From: Intoshia linei
Lineage: Eukaryota; Orthonectida; Rhopaluridae
DNA length: 60,911 nucleotides
Reading direction: 5' to 3'
Assembly (NCBI GenBank): GCA_001642005.1
Contig: LWCA01000069.1
Coordinates: 1-60,911 of the forward strand
Below, piece after piece: positions 52,146 through 60,911 of this stretch; position 1 is the first letter of the stretch, and the number at the start of each line of letters is the position of its first letter. The translations under genes were made by a program, and so were the position numbers. Under the pieces are notes generated by a model, which did no database searches, was not told the origin of the DNA, and was given only the letters and a program-made list of their open reading frames with translations.

Positions 52146-53063
52146 TTACGTTTTCTGTAATGAGCTTAATATACCGCTAATGTCTGATAAATTCAATAAT
52201 TGTCTAATTGTATTTATTACTGAAACATGGGCGTTGCAATATAATTTATTTTTCCAAAATCTTATTTTTTGTATAGGTGGTCTAGCTTCACCATTCCCAT
52301 TTCTACCATCATTACCAATTTTTCCAAATGGACCAGTTTCATGGTATCTTTCTCGTAAATTGCGTAAAGTCCATTCTTTATTTTTTTCTCGTTCCGATTT
52401 GTAAATGTAATTTTCACGAATCATTAAAATTTGAATATCATTAGGATTATTAATTTCAATATTTTGTAGTCCTTTGATATGAACAACTTGTATTTTATAT
52501 TTATCTCTCTTCACAGCTTTCAAGACTTGATATATTTTACCAGTATTAATTTTCAATTGATCATCTGTTAGTGAGGCGATTTGAAATGCCAATGAGTCAA
52601 AAGAATTTGATGAAATTATATCATTACATTGCACCGATATTACGTCAGATACGCAAGTCAAATCATTGGTGCTGACATTGCAACTTTTGGTTTCTTGGTC
52701 ATATGATGGTTTGACTGTTTTAACAAAATTATGACTTACGGTACAGTCAACAACAATAGAATCAAAAATGCTAACATATGCTCCAGGGATAACTGTTTGA
52801 TCGTTTACTTTTAATGTTGCCTGTTGGTTTTGTATACCAGGAATCAAGCATTTCAGTGGTTGACACGATCCAGGAGTCATAGTAGCACCATTTATGAATC
52901 CGAAAAATTCATTTCCATTTAAAATATATTTATCATTGCAAATTAACCTTGTCACACCTTGGGTTTGTGTAGCTTCTTGTCGACTATTCGGGATTTCACA
53001 TATGGGACAATCCTGACTAATTATTCCATTTAATAGGAAAAATAGACTAGCAATTTTGAACAT
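52146..53063 (-). CDS. Secreted cysteine-containing protein, 305 residues, orphan
   Basis: A single exon. It has a clear signal peptide ('MFKIASLFFLLNGIISQDC') and then a Cys-rich part (residues ~19-150) with 'ICNDKYILNGNEFFGFINGA' and 'MTPGSCQPLKC', reminiscent of a sushi (CCP) repeat (Cys, hydroxyl-Gly run, Cys), and further Cys pairs in 'SIVVDCTVS', 'ETKSCNVS', 'DLTCVSDVISVQC'. The second half has few Cys. It contains a dibasic, highly charged stretch ('YIYKSEREKNKEW') and a short Gly-rich segment 'GPFGKIGNDGRNGNGE'. Two N-x-S/T sites ('NVST', 'NLSD') are consistent with secretion. I recognise no family. It is likely an extracellular adhesive or recognition protein, but that is inference only. 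It is convergent with TUBGCP5. Confidence 0.6.
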   Translation of the reverse strand: MFKIASLFFLLNGIISQDCPICEIPNSRQEATQTQGVTRLICNDKYILNGNEFFGFINGATMTPGSCQPLKCLIPGIQNQQATLKVNDQTVIPGAYVSIFDSIVVDCTVSHNFVKTVKPSYDQETKSCNVSTNDLTCVSDVISVQCNDIISSNSFDSLAFQIASLTDDQLKINTGKIYQVLKAVKRDKYKIQVVHIKGLQNIEINNPNDIQILMIRENYIYKSEREKNKEWTLRNLRERYHETGPFGKIGNDGRNGNGEARPPIQKIRFWKNKLYCNAHVSVINTIRQLLNLSDISGILSSLQKT

Positions 53064-53429
53064 TAAATTTGAAAAAATGTAAATATTTACTTAGAAAAAT
53101 TTATTTTACAAATTACTGTATATTCATTTGGGCAAAATAATTTATTTTAGCATCTTTGTATTTGTATTCATAATAACTAAATTTATAATTTAGAAAACTT
53201 ATATAAAATAGATAATTCCATTTAACCAAATGTAGCATATTGTCCCAAAAATATTTACTAATATAATAAATCACTACCATTTTTTTATTATACATTTCAT
53301 ATGCGTACCCAAAATGATCAATTCAATAATTTTTATCGAATTTTTAAGTTCCCGTTACAGTTAACAGTTTATTTTTTGGGTAACAAAAATAGTAAATCCA
53401 CAGACTAAATAAAATGTCTAAAATTTAAA
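53064..53429. other. Intergenic, between secreted orphan and PIG-C
   Basis: AT-rich 365 bp holding the promoter side of the orphan and the 3' side of PIG-C. No motif recognised. Confidence 0.3.
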
Positions 53430-54309
53430 TTACAATCTGTCTTCTTGGAGTTTATGAATGTATTTGGAAATATATTTTTCAAAAATAGAACAATACAGCA
53501 ACAATATCAAGGTGGCTGTCCAATATTGATTCATCGCAAGGGACAAAATAATGCTAAATGATATTGACGTATACAGCCATTTGAAATGTTTACTCTAAAT
53601 GAAATGGTGAAAAGTTTTTTAAAATTGAATATCAATACGGGTATACCCACGGATTAAAGGTAACTGCATAAAAATATTACTTTATACATGTAACTCAGTG
53701 GTTCTCAAGTCATTATTTTAATATATTACTTTGTATAAAAATTTTAGGGTCTGCGACATGTAAATTGTAATAATTTAAAATTACAAATTGATAGTGGCAA
53801 ATTAGAGCAGGACATACATCATAAATAAAAAAACTCCATATCATTAATGTAAACACTTGTGTAGAATTGATAAGCCGGGAGGCTAGACAAGTACAAGCGA
53901 ACATTGCTGCATTTAAAGATAACGCTCTTGAAGTGCTAAATGTTGAAAATGAACATTAATTTGTTGATTACTAATTGGAAAGCATGCCATAATCTCTTGT
54001 AAGGAGACTTATTACCATAAATATTACAAATCCGAGCCAAATCGTATCAGTTGAAATCGATCGTGTTAATGAAGAAATGATAGATGAAAGTAGTAATTGG
54101 TACGTAATTATACTTATTTGAGAATGTAAATTATAAATTGAATCTACAAATACAAAATAAAAATAATTCAAAACCTATACTCACCCCATTTATACAAAGT
54201 AAATCTAAATATAACCGTTAAACATATTCCTACAAAGCTAGTCATTTTAATTGTAGCAAAATCTGGATTATGCAGTATAAACCAATAAATTGCTATAAAT
54301 ACATAAACT
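53430..54309 (-). CDS. PIGC: PIG-C, GPI-GlcNAc transferase subunit C (5' exon not found)
   Basis: Exons 54309-54185, 54143-53972, 53935-53785, 53663-53647 and 53592-53430 (introns 41, 36, 121 and 54 nt; the last exon starts after 'AGAG') read in one frame for 209 residues, against 297 in human. It is multi-pass. The diagnostic run is 'SSLTRSISTDTIWLGFVIFM', 'TRDYGML', then 'RALSLNAAMFACTCLASRL', matching PIG-C's 'STDTIYAM...DYGAN...SLNMAIFASVCLASRL'. The C-terminal helix pair and 'YIHKLQEDRL' end also fit. PIG-C is a membrane subunit of the complex that adds GlcNAc to phosphatidylinositol, the first GPI-anchor step in the ER. About 85 N-terminal residues are missing, and no exon for them is evident before the divergent integrin gene at 54643. 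The 121-nt intron contains a MITE tip ('ctcagtggttctcaagtcat'). Confidence 0.75.
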
Positions 54310-54642
54310 CTAAAATAAAAATAAATATATAAAAAGGTTTAGTACTACAGTGAAATATGTAAAAAACAAATTCGTGACCCCTTTAAAATGTCACTCAGGG
54401 TAAATTCCTTTACAAAAGGTAAATTATTTTTTGCTATACGGCGTTTACCTATAAATTATATAGTGTATTTATATTTTTCATACTTGTCATTCCTGTGCAA
54501 TTATTCAAAAATTGCATAAGTCAATAGCAATATTGCATATATGTAAATGTCTGAATTAGACTGAATCGATCATTCGGTGACTATCCATTTCATAAATAAT
54601 AAATAAAGATTAAATCTTATTATATCCATAAAATATATAATT
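54310..54642. other. Divergent promoter gap between PIG-C and integrin alpha
   Basis: 333 bp, AT-rich. The missing PIG-C start exon should lie here or beyond. Short open pieces exist, but none reads like the PIG-C N terminus. No TATA box or other element that I would defend. Confidence 0.3.
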
Positions 54643-57600
54643 ATGAATATATTTTTATGGAGAATTTGTGCGATTTTTCTTATTAAATTTATTGATGCAG
54701 TATTCAATTTAGAACCAAACAGTGTATCACTTGTAAATACTATTGAAAAACATATTCTGTTTGGTTATTCCGCAGAATTTCACAAATTAGAGAACGAATC
54801 ATATTATCGATTGATTATTGGGGCACCCAAGGCAAGAATAATTAATCAAACTTCAAAAATAGGGTTAGGAGATATTTATAGTTGTATATGGAAAATTAAC
54901 AGATGCAAACAATTAAACGTTTTATCATCTTTGGCTGATACAGAATACGTAAACCTTGAAAAAAATTTGAATTATTTCTTTGGTTATCAAATTAAAAGTC
55001 ATTCGTCAACTCAACAAGGTGACCTAATAATATGTGCTCCACGATACGAACAAAACAATTTAAATTTAAATCCTAGGATGACTGGTTTGTGTGTATCTCT
55101 AAATAATGTACTTGATGATATAGTGGACATATTTGAACCTTGCAATTCCAAACCACTGACCGGTGATTACCTGGATTTTGGTCAATGCCAGGCTGGTTGG
55201 AGTTTAGACATTTCGAGAAACGGTGATATGCTGATTGGTGCACCGTCTTCAGAAGCATGGAGGGGTGCCGCATTTTACTCTGAGTACAACAATGAAACTG
55301 AAAATTATGATGCTTATGTGACGAGTCCAGGAAAAATCAATTCTGATATGTATTTTATTTTATATTAATGAATATACTTTATTTAGACCTCATCCTACTG
55401 ATTTTATGGGTTATTCTTTAAGTTTTGCTAATTCAAAGCAACTAACTGGAACCATCTTTGTTTCAGCACCTGGAGCATATTCATATCGGTCTGGAAGTGT
55501 ACACGTTTATTTTAAAAATTCAAAGAATGGAACCGTATTTACTCCAATAAATACAATCGATGGTGAAAATCGTTTATCATTTTTTGGCCATTCTATAAAA
55601 TCTGCTGATTTTAATGGAGATGGTTTTCCAGATTTAGCAGTTGCAGATCCTTATTATTTTAACGAAAATTCGGGCGGAGCTGTCTTTATCTATCTCTATA
55701 ACCCTGAAACAAATTCAATAAATGATAAACCGAAATTTAAAATTTCTCCATTGCGCAAAACTAATTGTTATTTATTCAATTGTGTACTTCCAAAATTTGG
55801 CTATTCTATACAATCTGCTGATTTTGACCTTGATGGATACGATGGTATTTTTTAATTCAAGTATTTTAATCGCGAAGAAATTCTGTTAACATATTTTTAA
55901 AATATAAATTAATTATTTAAGAATAACAATACAAATCGTGTGTGACACTGTAATTCATAAAGTGAAAATTCTGTATATAGACGTGGAAATAACTTCATGC
56001 ATACTAAAAAAAATTAGAAAAAAGTATCGGTATATTTTGGATCGATTTAAATTTTTTTGCGATAGAATATTGGACACTCATGCTTTTACTAAGATTGTTA
56101 TGTCTATATATTTAATGACATTAGTTTACTGCCTTTTCATTTTTTAAATTTTGATGGATAAAAATTTTCGGATAAATCATCAACCCTAATAAGAACTTGT
56201 TAAAATGTAAATGATTTGATGAATATTATTAATACAAACATTATTATTATTATTATAAAAAAAAATATATATATATATCTTCAATAGTACGGTTATAAGT
56301 AGTGGTGCGTTTTCATGGGATCTATTAACCGTCTAATGCAGTGGTTCTCAAACTTGGGTCCGCAAGTTTAAATAAAATTTTGAATTATTTAATTCAATAT
56401 TCATAATTTCTCTATTATACGAGCTATAATGTGTTTGAAATTCTAATTAAACCTCAATTTAGAACATAGACTTTAATTTATTTGGGGGTCCGCGAGCAAA
56501 ATTAAAATTAAAAATTGACTAAAAAGTCAAAAAATTTAAAAAGTTTGAGAACCCCTGGTCTAATGCGACGTGTGCCATTATAAATGTTTTATGAGTATTA
56601 TATATATTATCACAATAAAATTTAGATTTGATAGTTGGAGCACCTTATGCAAATGAACAAAATGGATTGGTTTACGTGTACCGAGGTTCAAACGATGGTT
56701 TGGATGTATTGAATGTTAAGAAATTATTCACTTCTCAGTTCACGAACAGTAGTTTTTCTAAATCAACATTTGGTCAATTTCTTTCCACTCCAATTGATAT
56801 AGACGGAAATGGATATCCAGATATTGGTAATTTGATTTTATAAACATACATTTGAAACTTTAGCTATAAGTGCCCCCGGTGTAGAAAATGTTTACATTTT
56901 TCGTTCAAGACCGGTATTAACTTTGAATATTGAATGGAAATCAAAACAAGAAATTCTTAAATTGGATGTAAAACCATACGAAATTACGTTTTGTGCAATA
57001 TTAAATCTTAGCCATGCAGCCAAAATTGATATAAATTATTTGTAATTATTGCTTTTTTGTTTTTTTTAAAAAAATTAGAGCGAAATTTGTGGGTAAAATG
57101 AAATTTAAAATATCTGTTGACCTCAAATCCCAATTGAAAAGATTTTTGTTTAAAAACGGAAATTACGTACTGGAAGGAAATATTGAATTCTTCAATACCA
57201 CCAAGATCTGCCAATCTTTTTCGATCTCCCAAAATGTAATACCATCATTTTTCATTATTATAATTATCGTATTTAGAATAAAATTCAAGATGTCTATTCC
57301 GAATTAGAATTTGAATTGAGCTTAATTCCTAGTGAAATTTCTTATCCTAATCAGTTGGCTGAAAATTTTATTGGTATAAATGATTATCCCGTGATTGATC
57401 CACGCACTCTTCTGCATACATTTAAGGTGATAATATATCTTTTATAAAAAATTTATATTTGAGTTTTGTTCATAACAGGGAAAAAACCTTATAGTTAATT
57501 TTTAAACGTATTTGGCAGTATGATGGTATGAAAATTTGTAGAAATACAAAAAAATGTTTGAATTTATATCAAGTATCCTATATAATAACAATATATCCAT

Positions 57601-59917
57601 GTTATCGTAACTAACAGGACGGGGATTATTTTGCTGGTCAAACGTTTTTTAAACGGAAAAATTTGGTTCGAGGTTATAGTTTTCCATCTCTGATATACAT
57701 CTTCCTTTAGGGTTGTGGAAAGGGGTGCTAGAGACATATCGATGAGCCTACAATCATGAAAGCCCTACTTTGTAAATTTATTAATGAGTAATGTTGGAAA
57801 ATTCTCAAATATACCAAAAAGAGATATATTGATGGGAAACTTATTCTAACTATAAATTACTGATTAACTAACTAAGGCTGTATTTAAATTTTATTATGTC
57901 TCTTAATTTTTTAAAAAATAGATTGCTCTAATTAATTTTAATTAAACGTAAAAAAAATATATTTATCATGTTTTTCTAACGATTGTTAACATTACTTTAA
58001 TTATGATTAAATAATAGATTTGTTGCTTTTTATTCGGCCTCCAGTTTATTTATTTTGATATAATCCGGACCATGAGTTAAAAAAAATTGTGGACACTGCC
58101 GTAAACTATTAATTTATTTACATTATCTCTTATTTTCTAAAATAATTTCCCTTCCTGCTCTATACTGTCCTATTTCTATAACTAAACTTTTTATAATTGT
58201 GAGTCAAATTACTGTGAAAAAGTATAAGTTAATTAATGCTATACAGATCATTAAAAAAATGTTGAAAAATTGAAGATAAATATTGGTATTATTGAAAAAC
58301 TGACAGTTGTTCGTGAAGAGGGGATATGATCATATGACGGGGTCCCGATCATTACGACCCTACTATTCTAAATTAATGAGTTATATTAAAAAATTTTCTT
58401 ATAATGGAGGAAAAATGGCAACTTCTGGATTAAATAATTGATAGGGAATCAAAACAATTTTTTTATTTGTATATAGGACCACTGTTTGCGTCCACATGTC
58501 TAATTGATCGTCCACTGTAATAACTTATATATAAAATTTATAACAATATACAATATAACAATGTATATTTAATTTCCATTTTGGGTTGTATGTTATACTG
58601 TATAAATAGATGCATTACAAGAGAAATTGCGAAAACGATAATGTGTGTAATGCAGATATAATTTTAGATTATAACGTTCAAAATGTTCTGTAAGCTTCAA
58701 TTATTCATGATTAATTTAATTTAGATATGAAGAAGAAAAATATAATTATATTTTTGGAACACATGATCATCTTATTTTTGATATTACTGTAACAAATAAC
58801 CAACAAGAGGCTCATGGTAATCAGTTAGTTGTTATAATTCCGGAAGGAGTTCAATTTTCAGCTATTAATGTGGATGAATCATCTGTAAGATTTTCTGAAA
58901 TTTAACCAATTCATGAAACATGTACCGGTGACTTAATCGATAGTGAACTGGGTTGAATTCACCTTTACAATCATTAGTAATGGCTCATTACGTTTCATGT
59001 GTTTAATATTAACATGTAAATATATTATACGGGTAACCATTACTGAGATATACGACACTAAGCGGTTAAATATTTTGAATCTTTTTAAAAAATGATATTA
59101 ATGAAGGAACCTGTACTTTAAATTAGAAAAAATTGGAATAATGAAAAATATATAATCATATTATCTAATTTAGTGGTTAATTTCGCATTGTCATACATTA
59201 AAGTCAAATAAAGCTACGTGTAGTTTACCAAATTTAAACAGAAAAGAGCAAATTGTCAAATTTAATATAAAAGTAAACATTTTTAGTTACATAAAAAAAA
59301 AGCGCATTGAATTTATCTTTTACACAAACACGTATGCATTTTATTATTTTTATTTAATGTTAAGTTATTTAGGAGCAGTGTTGATATAAACCCTCAGAAT
59401 AATTATGTTGTGGTACCAATATATCTTCGGCACATCGCAGAAATTGATATTCAGTCGTATATATTTTTTAATTTAATCTTTGATGAAATTAGAATATTTT
59501 ACTTTAAAACAATTTAGTGATTCTATTCCAAAGAGATTATATTACGACGAATCATACGATAAAATACCAGATAATTATGACACAGAAAAAATAAATACAA
59601 TGACTGTTCCTATTTTACATGTTATTAAGGTACTTTGGTATTATTTAGCATTTGGTCACATTTATAATTTCCTTTCATAGATTATAAACAAAGGTCCTTC
59701 AACTGCTAAAAATTTAAATGTGTTGATTAGATATCCTTATTCACTTTATACTGATGAAAATAAAAATCGATTCATATATTTCACTAAAAATCCAACAGTA
59801 GTTTATATTTTTTTATGTAAATTTAATTTTAGATTAATAAACCAAACTATTGCAAATTTGACGTATATTATATTCACACATATTTTGTTAATAAATGACA
59901 TATTTTTTATTCATTAA
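54643..59917 (+). CDS. Integrin alpha chain (3' end unresolved)
   Basis: Signal peptide, then FG-GAP beta-propeller repeats: exon 54643-55347, 55386-55844, 56626-56826, 56864-57041. FG-GAP cores 'RLIIGAPKARI', 'LIICAPRYEQ', 'DMLIGAPSSEAW' and 'IFVSAPGAYSY' appear, with three Ca2+-binding loops ('DFNGDGFPDLAVADP', 'DFDLDGYDDLIVGAP', 'DIDGNGYPDIAISAP'). Leg domains follow: 57079-57234, 57278-57425, 58610-58691, 58726-58886, about 59173-59273 ('CHTLKSNKATCSLPNLNRKE'), 59371-59457, 59494-59630 and 59681 on ('INKGPSTAKNLNVLIRYPYS'). There is no I-domain insert, so this is a laminin- or RGD-type alpha rather than a collagen-binding one. I find no transmembrane helix or GFFKR motif by the window end, so either the last exons lie further right or the gene is broken by the transposons at 59.9-60.7 kb. 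Two introns are long (781 and about 1180 nt); the rest are about 35-42. Confidence 0.82.
56339..56557 (+). mobile_element. hAT-type MITE with perfect 8-bp target duplication (integrin intron)
   Basis: 219 bp. Starts 'cagtggttctcaaacttggg' and ends 'aagtttgagaacccctg' (inverted copies). Exact GTCTAATG on both sides (56331-56338, 56558-56565). The interior repeats 'gggtccgcaag' / 'gggggtccgcgag'. This is the cleanest hAT insertion in the window. Confidence 0.85.
57426..58609. other. Long integrin intron
   Basis: About 1.18 kb between leg exons. AT-rich with some mirrored wording ('catatgacggggtcccgatc', 'gagacatatcgatgagccta') but no tip pair I could close. Probably old inserted DNA. Confidence 0.35.
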
Positions 59918-60376
59918 TTATAATTATGTTAATGGTATTAATGGGATCGATTACGGTGGATTTAAATTGCATTGATGCTGTCACGTTTATAATTTCATGA
60001 CAAATGACATATACACTTTGTTTTGGTTCTATTTCCAAAAAGGGGTTTAAAAATATTTTGTATTTCTAAATTCACCTTTAACTAGTGCGACCATAAGTAC
60101 GTTATTTTATAAAAAATACGTTATTGGCACAGTGCCAATAACGTACTAAATAAAGTTATGAATTTAAATTTTATATTACAAATTTTGTTATTTATATAAC
60201 TTTTACTTATTTTTACGTATCTATAGTATATATTTTAACATAAACCATTCAAATTCAATATTTATCACCATTCTACTTTGTTATTAATAAAACTTAACGT
60301 TAATTGGATCAACATACAAAAATGTATCACAATTTATAACAAAATAAATTTAATTAACTAGATAAATCGAGATGAA
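59918..60376. other. AT-rich stretch with a 14-bp perfect palindrome
   Basis: No gene established. An inverted repeat (60117-60130 and 60132-60145, arms 'tacgttattggcac' and its complement, one base between) could be the tip or centre of a small element beginning at 'tagtgcgaccataagtacgt' (~60084). 59940-60030 has no frame that clearly continues the integrin. Confidence 0.45.
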
Positions 60377-60673
60377 ATGTTTAATGAATTTGTTGCAGTT
60401 GATTTATGTTTAAAAAATTCTCCTATTATTCCTCCTTGGAAGGATTTGTGTGATAATATCGATACTAATGGATTCAAAAAATTAATCCAGTTTTATTATT
60501 CTCTAAATTGCTCAAATACATATATAGAAAGAGTATTTAGTGTTACTAACATTTATTGGACAGAACATAAATCCAACCTTAGCTTAAAAACATTAAAATC
60601 TGTCATTTTACTTGGAGAAAATTCAAAGGAAAAATGTACTAATGTTTATACAAAATTTGTTAAACGACATTGA
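60377..60673 (+). pseudogene. hAT transposase C-terminal (dimerisation) remnant
   Basis: 98 residues ending at a TGA (60671-60673). 'WKDLCDNI...GFKKLIQFYY' followed by 'NTYIERVFSVTNIYWTEHKS' and 'LSLKTLKSVILL' follows the hATC pattern (two helices with 'SERxFSxxxxixtxxRsxLxxxxxxxLxxL'). The family's 'P.S....ER.FS' Ser is Tyr-Ile here. Only the C-terminal part is present, and upstream sequence has stops, so it is a fragment. It could be a relic of the autonomous element that mobilised the many hAT-type MITEs here, which I cannot test. Confidence 0.6.
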
Positions 60674-60911
60674 AATTTGTAAAAACATTAATTCTAGCAA
60701 TAAATATAATTAATATATATTTCATTTTCAGCAATTACTCGTGTTTATGATAAATTTTATGTCTCAATTTGGTTATTGTTTAGTTACACAATTTTTTTAA
60801 TATATTTTTTAAATTTTTGTTCATAAGCAATATTAGTACGTTTTTAGTTAGTGTGTCTAAGTACTCATAAATACCATAGATAATTTTAGTCAATATTTTA
60901 CTTGTAATTTT

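Noticed and set aside
60040-60110. Integrin GFFKR tail near 'KKGFKN' / 'FQKGV'
   Set aside because: Only loose likeness, no preceding membrane helix and stops in every candidate frame.

Overview
The window is AT-rich, intron-bearing animal DNA. The genes are metazoan: an integrin alpha chain, a soluble guanylyl cyclase, a rhodopsin-type GPCR, a HYDIN fragment, SWEET, NCKX and the spliceosome proteins DHX8 and PRPF40. Most introns whose ends I could fix are 31-43 nt. The few long introns mostly hold recognisable transposon-like sequence. Tiny introns, short intergenic gaps (38-125 bp at several junctions) and a heavy load of small non-autonomous elements fit a compact invertebrate genome. An orthonectid or similarly reduced parasite is my guess, but that is inference. 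I saw no tRNA, rRNA, CRISPR array or prokaryotic feature.

Layout, left to right: end of a HYDIN-like fragment (1-519, +); OTUD7/Cezanne-type OTU deubiquitinase (2543-3750, +); atypical heme-type guanylyl cyclase (3876-8148, +); TRAP-beta/SSR2 (9106-9883, +); DHX8/PRP22 helicase (10399-14341, +); a convergent WD40-like gene that may be MED16 (14380-17571, -); a LysM-plus-membrane-anchor protein like LYSMD3/4 (17636-18393, -); a MITE-rich gap; an MTBP-like gene (21125-23990, +); a 3-kb repeat block; a tiny membrane protein (27218-27454, +); an orphan GPCR (27476-28472, -); NCKX/SLC24 (30190-33598, -); PRPF40 (34480-38005, -); a transposon graveyard (38.0-40.2 kb) containing a recent 329-bp copy of part of NCKX; SWEET (40206-41535, +); NIT2 (41908-47290, +); TUBGCP5 (47340-52104, +); a secreted orphan (52146-53063, -); PIG-C (53430-54309, -); integrin alpha (54643 to about 59.9 kb, +); and a hAT transposase remnant (60377-60673, +).

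The genes form no single pathway. They are housekeeping genes (splicing, ER translocation, GPI-anchor synthesis, gamma-tubulin, omega-amidase) mixed with signalling and transport genes. The most unusual observations are: (1) the cyclase, which pairs a beta-type H-NOX sensor (proximal His, YxSxR) with alpha-type catalytic Asp residues but a changed transition-state/base pocket; (2) the NCKX fragment, which crosses an exon-intron border and the tip of a MITE, and sits in a mariner remnant between 28-bp direct repeats; (3) introns made long by transposon insertions, several with clean 8-bp target duplications. Exon borders were read by eye from GT/AG, phase and recalled family resemblance. Where I call a gene 'complete', the summed exons give an open frame of the expected length. 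Product names rest on remembered family features, not on searches.
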